DNA of 64,000 nucleotides, taken from assembly GCA_963513935.1 (NCBI GenBank), contig OY740772.1, positions 13,548,098-13,612,097 of the forward strand, in the 5' to 3' direction. The notes beneath the pieces were generated by a model. The model was not told where the DNA came from. It did no database searches and worked only from the letters and a program-made list of their open reading frames with translations. Both the position numbers and the translations under genes were made by a program. The DNA is from Aphrophora alni. Lineage: Eukaryota > Arthropoda > Insecta > Hemiptera > Aphrophoridae. Shown piece after piece: positions 32,986-43,450 of the stretch. The first letter of the stretch is position 1, and the number at the start of each line of letters is the position of its first letter.

Positions 32986-35900
32986 TCAATTTTGTTGTAC
33001 AAAACAAGTTATTAGAAGTATATAGTATTATATTTAATTCACTAAGGAATTTCTGTGCGAGTCATGTATTTATTTTCAATAGGGGTGATTTTAATGATTG
33101 AGGTGTCAAATTAAACACTGTTACCTGCAGATTTGCTGAAATTTATTCGTTTTCCTTGGAAACACTTATTTTGTAATAAATTTATCATTTAAATAGCATG
33201 CCTGTTATGGGTAAACAACAAGTTCACAACATAAATAATTTGAAGCAGCTGTTATAAATTTTAAAATACTTTGTTATATGTTGTTTTGTTGAGAATTTAT
33301 AACAGCTGTTTTAAATTATTTTTAGGTTTCCTTACATAGTGGTTGGGGTACTATATTTGTGGGGATTCACGTTGTGTTGCGATTGATTGCTTACATTTTG
33401 CAAAACTAAACCGTTTATATGGTTTATTGTTATTGTGTGACAATTGGAGCGGAATTTTTTATCTTGTAAAAGTTAACCACTTAACTGTATATACTGTATA
33501 GCTCTTACTTTATTTGTGATTAATTGCTTATATCTCGAAAAAGTTAATGGTTCATATGGATTATTGTGTGACAATTGCAAGGGAGCTTAGATATTCTACG
33601 TTTTACACAGTATAAAATAAAATGCCGGCTACAGGAAGATCGCATAGAAACAGTCTAACACTTACTTATTATGACCGAAATTGAAGGGCACAGAATCGTG
33701 AAGTAAATCAACAGATTCAACTTTTTGATGCCAACATGAATCTCAGAACTCAACATTAATTTAAAATTGAACGTTCATTTGAAATTAACAATCCACATTT
33801 TAATGTAGATGATCTTTCTGATGAATGTATATACTACAGTGCTTTAATGAAATAACAACACAAATGTAGTTATTCAAAGCTATTCAAATTTTTAACAGGA
33901 AACAACTACAGTAGTACTATTGAAGACTTAAAGTTAAAGTTCATAAATGAAATGTTAATAATATTTAATAAACAAATCTAGACCACAAGCAGTGGGAGTT
34001 GCTGTATGACAACTTGTGATCCAAGCAAATTAGATGTCAATATTTATTGTGGACATTTAAAAAGAAATTATTATTTACTTCAATTTACTTAATAAATCCT
34101 AGAGGGATCAAATCCTTAAATTGAATGGGAGGGTAATAACTACTTATATTTATGTTGAAAAAGCAGTGAAAGGAAAAGGGGTAAGATCCAAGATCATGAG
34201 GGATTTCAGATTAAGTAGGGTCCTAAAGAAGACTTTTTTATAGCTGATCGACTTCAAAGTAAAAACATTACTTTAAAGTAGAAAACACTGTTGTTGAAAA
34301 AAGTTACTAAACTAAATGGTCAGGAAACTTTTTATATTAACAAATGCCATAATGTAATTGTAAATAATAAATTAGGACCTATACAATATAAAATACAAAT
34401 TGTAATATTAGATACAAGATTAGTTCAGTCATATTTTATTAGCTACATAGTAGCAATTTATAGCATCAGCCTTACTGCTATAAAATAGGTTTAGGCTATG
34501 CCCCTTTAGTTCTGAGTGTGGCAAAAATACAGAGTGTAGCACAGTAAAAAGTTACTCATAGTTTAGTTATTGTAGCTTGTGCATTACTGAAAATGACAAC
34601 TTTGTTGATGAAACACGATTGAATAAATAAATATAATATTAGTGAGAATTTCTGTTTCTAATTTTATTCTATCAGGACTACAATGAAGTGATACATGTAA
34701 TTGGTCTATACAAATATAAAATTAAGAGAGGAGAGAATAAGGAAGATATGGAATGGATCAACTTCAGAATCCACCAGCAAAAAGAGAAAAGGAATGATAT
34801 AAGATTCCAAGACTGACTGGCTACAAACTTTCTAGCGATCCTTTTGACTAAGGAAAATATTTACGCCTTTCAGAAAAAGGGAGTTTTAGGGAAGAGACAA
34901 TCATTTAATAAGCTATATTTCATGAGTTTAGTATCAAACCCAGGTGTATCCTGAACTGTGCTGATGAGGGCGCTGCTCAAAAAGTCTTGCCCTTGGATGA
35001 TTTGCTGAAACCTTGCGAGGAAGTCAACATGAGTTTTTTAGGGAATAAAAATCTCTAAAACACAGATTGTAGTTACTTATTTACTTAACTGTGGACATGT
35101 ACTCTGAGGAAAGCATCATCCTGGGATTTGTAAAAGAAAAAATAAGAGATTCAATGTAAACGAACAGAGAATCATTAAAAAAAAGAGTTCAACATTGGAT
35201 GATATCTGAAGTAATCCTATATGTTGACAAGCCAAACAGGTTGATGGAAGCCATCATGTTACTCACCCAGCCCTATCATACAATGCAATACAAACGATCA
35301 TTTAAATGTAGTGCTATGAAATTGGTTACATGTAGAATTTAAATCTACAAATTTGTATATGATTTAGTATGTTATGTTTAATAAGACATAAGATATGAAC
35401 AAAAAACTGTTTAAAATGCCCCATATTTTGACATTTTAAACTATTTTTTTGTGAATTTCAATCCAAATTTAAAGTTCTACATGAGCACACTATAGTGTCC
35501 TTTAGACCTAAATTTCATGTTCCTGTATTAATTTGTGTGACAACAACGATAGACAAACAGCAAGTTGAAAATCACTTTTTCGATTTCCTGAAGCCGTGAA
35601 ACTTGAAAATCCATCAAAATGCTATCAACATTTTTTGTGATTAGCAAACATACCATATACTTTATATATTGGGAAGTAAATTCAAAGAAATTGAATTCTA
35701 CACCAGCTTTAAGTTTGGAAATCTTTTAGTTGAAGGAATAAAGTGACTCTTGAGTATGATTTACGGCAAGCAATAGGTCTACTAATTGAATGCTACCCAA
35801 TGAGATACCTATAAAAAATATTAGGCCAATAGTTGGTAGAAGGAGACATCTGTCGAATCTTCTTCTATGGAATGGAAATGGCAACTTTGAAATATTTTTT

Positions 35901-36025
35901 AATGGAAGCTATTCATTCTTCTAAAAGTCTAAAGTCTTACGAGTAGTGATTTTAAGGTCTTCATAGTTTTGTAATGTGCATATGGTGGGTTTGGGAGAAC
36001 TTTTAATCAGGTCACACATATATTT
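32986..36025. other. Intron 1 sequence with a small inverted repeat and a dispersed repeat
   Basis: An inverted repeat at about 33234-33318 has arms holding CAGCTGTTATAAATT and its complement. About 35410-35610 is related to 8790-8970 (opposite strand). The rest is AT-rich without recognised coding. Confidence 0.4.
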
Positions 36026-37050
36026 ACAGGATCATAAAAAATTATGAAATTCAATATTTCAGAAAATAATTTCAGGGGTAAAAATACTGGAGGGAACCTT
36101 TAAAAGTCCTTTGTTTTTTTAATAACAGCTAGCAAAATATTTCATCCAGATTTCTGCTCCAAAAGTGAAATGAAGCCATATTTTTTGGGACTCAAATTAC
36201 GAAAAATATTTGTTAGTATTAAATGTTTTATTTTATCTACAAAATTTAATTAAATAGTTCCCAGAACTGTATCTTCAGTATCTTATGAAAAAACTTTGTG
36301 TAAATACAACAAATTGGAATCAAAAACAAACTTTTTTTAGGTTTAGTGTAAAATTACTTTGAAATGGCTAATAAATGCATAAAATCTTTGAACGAAATTT
36401 GTAGAGAATTAATTCTGAGATAATTGATCTAAGTTAAATAAATCAATAGAAAACATATGGAAGTTAGAGAAATTTTGTTATTTATGGAAAAAAGAATAGC
36501 ATTAGGATGAAAATTTTTGTTCTGTAAAATTGTAACTTGTTTTCTGTCACATTTTGGTCAGTTTTGTGTTTAATAAAAGTCTAGATTCTATAACATGTAT
36601 TCGTTTACTATGATTTAATTTACATTAATTTTGTCAGAATTTGAATTCTCTACGAGTTTTGTTCAGATGTTTTAATAGTGTATTATTACCCATTCAAAAA
36701 AATTACTTAACTTCAAACATAAAAAAGTATGTTTTCGACTCATGTTTGTTATATTTTACATCAGTTTTATCATAAATTAATGTAGATACAGTTCTGGGAC
36801 CTATTTTATTAAATTTTTCACATCAAGAAAACATATAAAATCACAAAAGTTGTTCCTTAATTTGCGTCTCAAGAATTACAGTATGGTTTCATTTCACTCT
36901 TGAAGCAGAAATCAGAATGAAATATTTCGCTAGCTGTAGCTCAAAATCAAAGCATTTTCAGGTTATGTTAATTATGAAGGTTTTTTTTTACTTATTTTTA
37001 CCCTAAAACTAGTTTCCCAAGTAATGTCATGCAATTTTGAATCATCCTGT
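36026..37050. mobile_element. Long foldback element, 1.03 kb, arms nearly meeting
   Basis: Ends ACAGGATCAT and ATCATCCTGT. Matching inverted landmarks run inward: GGGTAAAAATA, AGCTAGC(A/G)AAATATTTCAT, CAGATTTCTGCTCCA/TTGAAGCAGAAATC, CAGAACTGTATCT/AGATACAGTTCTG and TAGAGAATT/AATTCTCTA. Pairing extends to within about 80-100 bp of the centre (about 36538). No coding and no obvious target duplication, so the superfamily is unassigned. It lies in intron 1. Confidence 0.7.
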
Positions 37051-37987
37051 GTGTATATATATTCCACAATAGATCTAGTTTGGTTTGCAGTAGGGAAAGG
37101 CTACTTGGGTCCTTGTGACATCAAGAGGAAAAAAGAAGATATTTAACCTAATTCAGTTGACTATTTACTTAAGGCAATTTATTTTAAATATTTTATAATA
37201 TTTATTTACTCCTTCTGAGAACATTGAGAAAATACTTGCCAAAACTGTTCATTTATGTTAGCCTAATATGGTCTATTTGATGATGCTTTATAACAATAGT
37301 GTAATAAATAGGTTCACATTGGATAAACGTTTACCCTGTGAATCATGATAGTAAATTTAAGAATTAGCCAAATGCATTCAGTATAAACCATATTTTGAAA
37401 AGAAAAATTGATACGGAACTTTTAAACGCAAAATTTCAACGTAAAATTACAAAAGAATATAATTTTTAACTGTTATATTTAAATATTTTTAACAGTATTA
37501 GGCCTATTAATTTATTATAACAGTAATAAATTAATAAAAGTAAAACTGTTATATTAGATCTATGTCGAACGGTAAATATCTATTGTACATTATCATCGGA
37601 TTTTACTATGAAATTATTAACTAATTACCTTGTATTCAAACAATGAGATCATATTTTTTGTCGGAAGACACGTTTCAAATCCCAAAATGCATTTCTCCAC
37701 TGTCAAATAATAAATAGAAAACAAGGGATCTAGTTGTTATGTTAAATCCAGCTCCCCTGATTACGAAAGCCTACGTTAATATTTAGGACTATGTTAGTTA
37801 AGTTAGTGGATGTGTAATCTTAATCTTTGATAATCTTAGTTGTAACCTTAATTCTGATACTTCATGGTAAGTTACCAAACAATTCCATTAAAATAAAATA
37901 AGGTTTTAATCAAGATTCAATCAGTAAAGTTTTTAAATTAATGCCTTAATATGACATGAGAAAATTAAACTGAACCAATAATTTATT
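37051..37987. other. Intron 1 sequence; nothing recognised
   Basis: AT-rich. The text GGTAAATATCTATTG at about 37570 repeats (in reverse complement) near the right arm of the next foldback, suggesting local rearrangement. Confidence 0.35.
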
Positions 37988-38645
37988 AGGTAAATTATGT
38001 ATTGATGTTGTCCAAGCGATTTTAGTGCAAAATACAGTATTCGCAATTCGTCTTTCAAATAGCATTTTTCCATCATTTAAATACTCCTTTACAACCCAAA
38101 TGGCTTTCTATCTTTCAAAATTCATTATTTACTTAACAATCATCGAAATTGAACAATTTTTAACATTTTCAATAGCCATATTGAAATCACTCGAGGGCGC
38201 ATGCACACTTAATTAAATTCTACAGATTGATATTACCACGCTTCTACGATTTAAGTTTCATGATGACTAGGTGTCTGAAGAATTTTATATATATTTACCT
38301 TCCCAGACCTAGTAAAAGAACTACAGGTCAAGTAAGTTAAATATAAATAATTACCTTTCATCTAGTTTGACAGTTCTTAAAACAGAACTATTTTCGTGGA
38401 TGAACAAAAGCAGAAAAAACATCAATAGATTTTACTTATAATTGATGAAATTGTTTTCAAAATAACCTCAAAATACCATAAAATAGTCATTTTAAATCTG
38501 GACAGAAATAATGAATTGTGAGAGAGAAAAAGATACATGCATTGTAAAGAAGTATCGAAATGATGGAAAAAACACTATTCGGAAACCGAATTGATGATAT
38601 TTTGCACTAAAATCGCTTGGAGAACATCAATAGATATTTACCATT
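37988..38645. repeat. Foldback with ~150-bp arms
   Basis: Left arm about 37991-38145 and right arm about 38495-38640 are diverged reverse complements; for example CCAAGCGATTTTAGTGCAAAATA at 38011 pairs with TATTTTGCACTAAAATCGCTTGG at 38598. Shared blocks include TTTTTCCATCATTT and AATTCATTATTT. No coding. Confidence 0.68.
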
Positions 38646-39022
38646 TATTAAATAGACAATAATAGGCTATTTATTTTATCATTCCACTTCACTGTAACAT
38701 TTACAAATTTTAAAATAAATTTAAACTTATCTCTATTTATTAGTATTTGTTTACAAATCTTAGAGGAAATAAAAAATACTTAAAAACCTAACTTTAGTAA
38801 ACAACCCCTAGGCCTATAGCTGTGTGCACATATATAAGATAAATTAATTGATATACGCTTATAAAATATTTATATTTCAGAATAACATCGATTAAAGAAA
38901 ATCTTAAGTTTAGGTACTATGTTTATCTCAAATAGTCAAAGTACATAATCTGGGACTGTCTTTGTGACAGTTAATAAGCCTAACCTGCAGTGTCAAAAGT
39001 AAATAATTCATATCATAATTAC

Positions 39023-39172
39023 CTTTTTATCAATTCTAATTTCAAACAATTCATTGTCTACAATAGGTTCGCTGCTAAACACTAGACCATAATTGAATTC
39101 TGAAACGTTTCTACTAGCAGTTTTATTATCATTACTTAATTTAACTCGGTCACCACATCTTAAATGGAACAT
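39023..39172 (-). CDS. NEURL4: NEURL4 exon 1 (start codon and entry of NHR1)
   Basis: Residues 1-50. MFHLRCGDRVKLSNDNKTAS is followed by FNYGLVFSSEPI and ELFEIRIDKK, then donor AAG|GTAATT. The ATG at 39172 is the first in frame; a TAA lies five codons upstream. The protein therefore starts directly on the FHxxxG strand of NHR1 and lacks the low-complexity N-terminal extension of vertebrate NEURL4. Confidence 0.9.
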
Positions 39173-39765
39173 AGCTACCAGAATTTATGCAGATTTGTTG
39201 ATTTTGTTTTCATGTTTATACAGATTGGTTTCCTTTCAGGCTAACAGCTGATGTCCAATCAGCACATCTCCCATTAAATTAATTCCTTGTAAATATGAAC
39301 CAATAACTGTTATTAATGTTTCTTATGTAATTAATTAATTAATTTTGTATACAGTAAATAATAAACGATAAAAATTTTAATCATTACATTTACTTCAAAA
39401 CATAAGTGACAAGATATGATTTGAACATGATTTATAGATTTTCACCGAAAATACATTCACCTATTTCACAATTAATTCTAAACACGTTATAAAATTTAGT
39501 AAAAACTTTACTATAACTTATTGAATCTATATTTACTTTTTAAACCAAGACATAATGAAACGTTATATTAAAACTCAGTTTAATATAAGTATATTAACAT
39601 CATCTCCTGATCATGAAGGCTCTCAATTTCAACATCACCTGTTTGTTTGGGAAAGTAATTTATAGAAGCGCCTAATATTTGAACTGATAAACAAATAAAA
39701 CGTGTCTCGTGTAGATCTAATTAAATGTAGTCAAGATCAAAGCAGGAAGTTTTTTTTTTATAATA
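39173..39765. promoter_or_regulatory. Probable bidirectional promoter of NEURL4 and SLC35B1
   Basis: The 593 bp between the divergent start codons must hold both 5' UTRs and, unless far-upstream exons exist, both promoters. It is AT-rich, with no CpG cluster or clear TATA/Inr pair I would trust. The assignment rests on gene layout only. Confidence 0.5.
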
Positions 39766-40788
39766 ATGAGAAAGTTATCCAGGATGATATTTTATTCTAC
39801 TGGAATTATATTATGTTTTTTTTATTGTGGTGTAATGCAAGAAAGAATGATTGAAGAAGTTTGGGGTGAAAATAAAGATCCTGAATCATTTATATACTGT
39901 GTTATATTTCTTTTTATGCAGTGTTTAATTAGTTATTTATATTCTGTTTTATTACAAAATACATTCATATATCAAGGTGAGAACAAAACTAGTTCTTTAT
40001 ATTATTGGTCATGTGCAATGACCTATGTAAGTGCAATGATTTGTAGCAATATGTCTTTAGATTGGATAAGTTATCCTGTTCAGGTTCTAGGGAAATCGTG
40101 TAAGCCTTTACCAGTGATGTGTATTTCAGTATTATTTGGCAATAAATCTTATCCTGCACATAAATACATGTTTGTTCTTTTAATTATTATAGGAGTAATA
40201 CTAGTTATGAATGATGATAAACTTTCAACTAACGTATCTCAAAGTAGGTTTGGAGAAGTGCTACTTGTTGTTTCGCTGGTAATGGATGGTTTTACTGCAG
40301 CAATTCAGGAGCGAATGTTAATAAATTACAAGACTAAAGCACTACATATGATGGAAAGCATTAATAAGTGGTCTGTGATATTTTTATTAATAATAGTTTC
40401 AACTTCAGGAGAAATTGTTTCATTTTTTAATTTCATGTATAATCATTCTAAATTAACTTGGAATTTAGTAATATATTCAGTGGTTAATGCACAAGGTCAA
40501 GTCTTTTTATTTATGACAATTGAACATTTTGGAGCATTATTTTCTTCAATTGTGACTACAGCTAGAAAAGTCTTTACTGTTCTTGGTTCTGTTTTCTTTT
40601 TTGGTCATCCAATGATGCCGAGACAATGGGTTGGTACTTTAATAGTTTTCATTGCGCTATTGCTTGACAGTATTTGGAAAAGTTATTGTAATGAAATAAT
40701 GTATTCTATATATATGTATTTATTAAGAAAGATTTTTAATGGAAAGAAACCTAAATATTATTTTAATGGCAATGGATTTTGGGTTTGA
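39766..40788 (+). CDS. SLC35B1: SLC35B1-type nucleotide(-sugar) transporter of the ER
   Basis: A complete 340-residue multi-pass membrane protein of the UAA transporter family. Human SLC35B1 is an ER carrier described as exchanging ATP and ADP; related proteins move UDP-sugars. Visible family marks are FYCGVMQE (residues 19-26), YPVQVLGKSCKPLPVM (103-118), GEVLLVVSLVMDG in the middle, AQGQVFLFMT and TTARKVFTVL, and PRQWVGT (from 285) in the last helix. Length fits the family (about 320-340). The whole frame is one exon, unlike the multi-exon vertebrate gene. The C-terminus ends NGNGFWV and has no dilysine ER-retrieval signal. Intactness over 1 kb argues for function. An active retrocopy is the alternative. 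Confidence 0.9.
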   Translation: MRKLSRMIFYSTGIILCFFYCGVMQERMIEEVWGENKDPESFIYCVIFLFMQCLISYLYSVLLQNTFIYQGENKTSSLYYWSCAMTYVSAMICSNMSLDWISYPVQVLGKSCKPLPVMCISVLFGNKSYPAHKYMFVLLIIIGVILVMNDDKLSTNVSQSRFGEVLLVVSLVMDGFTAAIQERMLINYKTKALHMMESINKWSVIFLLIIVSTSGEIVSFFNFMYNHSKLTWNLVIYSVVNAQGQVFLFMTIEHFGALFSSIVTTARKVFTVLGSVFFFGHPMMPRQWVGTLIVFIALLLDSIWKSYCNEIMYSIYMYLLRKIFNGKKPKYYFNGNGFWV

Positions 40789-40882
40789 TTTTGGGATTAA
40801 CATATTTATCTTAACTCTTTTTAAAAAAAACATGTTTTTTTACAAATTTCTTAGTTTAAGTTTTCTAAATATGTAATACCAA

Positions 40883-40976
40883 TTTTATTAAAACGAGAAC
40901 TACAATAATTTTACTAAAATGTAACAATGACTTTTACATTTTAATAAAATTATTGTAGTTCCCATTTTAATAAAAC
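40883..40976. repeat. Short foldback 3' of SLC35B1
   Basis: Arms of about 41 bp (TTTTATTAAAACGAGAACTA... and its complement) around an 11-nt centre, with a few mismatches. It might affect the 3' UTR of the transporter if transcription runs through. No ribozyme core. Confidence 0.75.
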
Positions 40977-42124
40977 CAGGTAACAGCATAAAATTTAAAT
41001 GAAATCTAAAACAATCACTGACAGTTAAATTATTCAAAATGAAATTCCTAACTTGTAAATATGATTTGTATAATTAAAACAAATTTTAAATTTTAATATT
41101 TTTATAAAAGGATGACAAAGTGGTTTTACAGAAATAATTTTATTTTTATATGAAATTGGGCAGTCAATGATGATGGTCAAAGATTAATATTAAATATAAC
41201 TTTCAGAAAGTGATGAGCAAATGGAAATATAGGTTATTTCATTTGTTTTGGCTTTTACGAATTGCATACATTATAATTAACAAACCACACTGAACTTTCC
41301 TTTGTATAGTTGTCATGTTTATTTTTTATATAAAATGGACCATACGATTAAATGGCATGACAATGGTTACCGGTACCCAATTATGAATAAAACTAAATAA
41401 TAGCTGTTTTGTGTAGCAGTTTACCTATGATGCTTTCTTAAAGAATCATAACCATTTGAAACCTTACATGGACACACTGTATATTTCTACATTTGAAAAT
41501 TGTAACTTAATCACCTACCACACTGTGATTTTTTTTTTTTTAACAAAATACTAATTAATAATACTCGTTAATAAAATACTCTAATTTTCCACAAGAGTAA
41601 ACAAACCAACATGACAATACTTCAATGACGAAATCGTCATCCAGTTGTTACTCATCCCCCATAAAGTTTAAAGTTGTGTATGTTTGAAAGTCAAGTTTTA
41701 CTATGTTTCTAGTTCTTGAGATATTAAGATATGGCCTAATTATTTTAGCATTCTTTATACAAGTAATATATAGTTCATTTATTTATTGTTTTGAACTTAT
41801 TAATTCTAGTCATGTTTTGTATTATTTACTTTTGTAATGTTAGAGTAGCTCTATATATGTGTGTAGTAATTTTACAGTATAGATGACAACACTGGTTCAT
41901 TATTTACTTTGGATGAAAAAAATTATTTCAGCAAAGTATTTTGGTTTGAGTATTGATAATCAATGAACTTAGATGGTACAAATAGGCCACATATGTAGAA
42001 ACATCTATCTAAGGAGGCCAGTAAAAACATTTGGCACTGTTAGTACCCTGTGTATGGACGGTTATGTGCTAATTTTTCCTTATATAAATTATAGAATTTC
42101 TATATAGGCAAACTCAACAAATAA
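40977..42124. other. Sequence downstream of SLC35B1; nothing firm
   Basis: AT-rich. AATAAA at about 41387 is a possible, unproved poly(A) signal. No coding. Confidence 0.35.
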
Positions 42125-42640
42125 TAATGCAAAATGCATCCACACTACAAAAAAGAGCTATAAGATTTGTTGCTGGTCTAAGCCAATCGGAATCATGCAA
42201 ACAGACATTTAATTAAGGAGTTGTCAACATTGACCTTCCCAAGTATATTTGAAATCATTACATACTACAAATTTAAATATATGTCAATATATTGTCAAAA
42301 GACAAGTGCATGGATACAATAACACAAGGGATGCAAATGACCTCCAACGGAGGCAGCTCAGACTTGAAAGACACAAAAAAGTGCCAATCCTTATGAATAA
42401 GCTCCCTAATAAGTTAAAATAAATTCAGAAAAAAAACCGTTTAAGAAAGTTAATACTTTCTCGAACCTTTAATTTGGTGAAGACATGTCTCAGTCACAAC
42501 TGGAGTCATAAATAAAGCATGGAATTTTATGTGTTAAAATTTTGTGGATAGGGTAATATTTATGAGTATTTTGTTTGTTTAATGCTGTATGTGTTTACTA
42601 TTAGGTATGTTATTGAAAATATAAATAAATAAGTAATTTT
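42125..42640 (+). mobile_element. Jockey/CR1-like LINE 3' remnant
   Basis: Frames in order: LQKRAIRFVAGLSQSESCKQ near 42144, VNIDLPKYI near 42223, NNTRDANDLQR-type text near 42320 and MNKLPNKLK-like text near 42390-42420. It ends with ATATAAATAAATAAG near 42618. Stops and shifts throughout. Confidence 0.65.
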
Positions 42641-43310
42641 TAAGACGGGAAATTTCAATATTATGAGGATTGTTTGTTGTATGATGTTGTTTGGCAATAA
42701 TGTTGAGTGGTTGTGAATTATTGTGTGTGGAGTGTTATGTACTGTTTAAATGTAAGCTAGATTTGTTTCGATACAATCTTGTTGAGCACTGTGGTGAAAT
42801 TCACAATAATAATTCGAATTATTATTGTAGATTTGTTTCGTTTCTACATTTTATGCTAACTTGTAACCCTTATTTTGTGTGATGTACTCTTGTTATGCAA
42901 AAAGTTTGTGAAAAAAAAGTAAAAAAAGTAAAGTATTATGTGTTTTTTGACTGATCTTCCCGTTTCGTGGCATTAGAAAACTGAAATAAATGAATTTTAT
43001 CAAGTAAGCTAGATAGTAGAAACAAAGTTGAGAATAGATTTGCAATTAGGTATGGACACTCTTGAGTTCGAACCTACAGAAATTACGGGAGTTAATATCA
43101 AAACTACAGGATCCAAACAGTTGGCAAATGGGCAAAAAACATATTTTAGTTGATTTCCAATTTATTTTATGTCCTTAAATGTTGTGAAATTCTGCATAAC
43201 TGTCTTAAATCAATTATTGAAGGTTTTCAACAGGTATTTATGTGTACTTTAGATCTAGTGAGTTTTGACACTCGTCCAAAGGACAGGATATGTTTTATAT
43301 TGACCACTGA
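42641..43310. other. Intergenic sequence; nothing recognised
   Basis: AT-rich. Small open frames at 42691-42882 and 43150-43353 have no family features. Confidence 0.35.
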
Positions 43311-43450
43311 GGAATATGTAAGTTTTGATTTTGATGATAATGAAATATGTTAGTTTTGATTTTGATGGTAATGGAATATGTTAGTTTTGATTTTGGTAGT
43401 AATGGAATACTTAGTTTTGATTTTGATGGTAATGATAAATGTTAGTTTTC
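43311..43450 (+). repeat. 31-bp minisatellite, about 4.5 units
   Basis: Units start at 43311, 43342, 43373, 43404 and 43434, with the consensus GGAATATGTTAGTTTTGATT plus TTGATGGTAAT. Units differ at a few positions. The first overlaps the end of a short open frame, which is not evidence of a gene. Confidence 0.85.

Larger units (their letters stand above)
1228..39172 (-). other. NEURL4: NEURL4-type gene, 5' part (12 exons; continues past the left edge)
   Basis: Spliced minus-strand gene encoding a protein built of neuralized homology repeat (NHR) domains. NEURL4-family proteins are large adaptors with about six NHRs; they are linked to centriole and ubiquitin-ligase (HERC2) biology. Twelve exons (150, 102, 114, 133, 257, 201, 141, 85, 100, 177, 91 and 242 nt) join in phase to 1793 nt, or 597 residues plus 2 nt. 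NHR1 is residues about 2-158, NHR2 about 203-372 and NHR3 about 404-568. Each begins FHxxxG..V.LS-like, has LFE(I/V)R(I/L)D and W(S/A)GSIE(I/V)GV in the middle, and ends V(Y/W)(A/G)V(V/I)DLYG. Three serial NHRs without a RING so far favour NEURL4 over neuralized itself, which has two NHRs and a RING. The remaining NHRs and 3' end are outside the window. The match is from family memory, not a search. Confidence 0.88.

Noticed and set aside
39766..40788. SLC35B1 as a dead retro-pseudogene
   Set aside because: The frame is full length without stops, all family motifs are kept and there is no A-tail or target duplication visible. Function is the simpler reading.
40883..40976. Ribozyme in the foldback 3' of SLC35B1
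   Set aside because: No CUGANGA-like or GAAA box in the required positions; only a plain inverted repeat.
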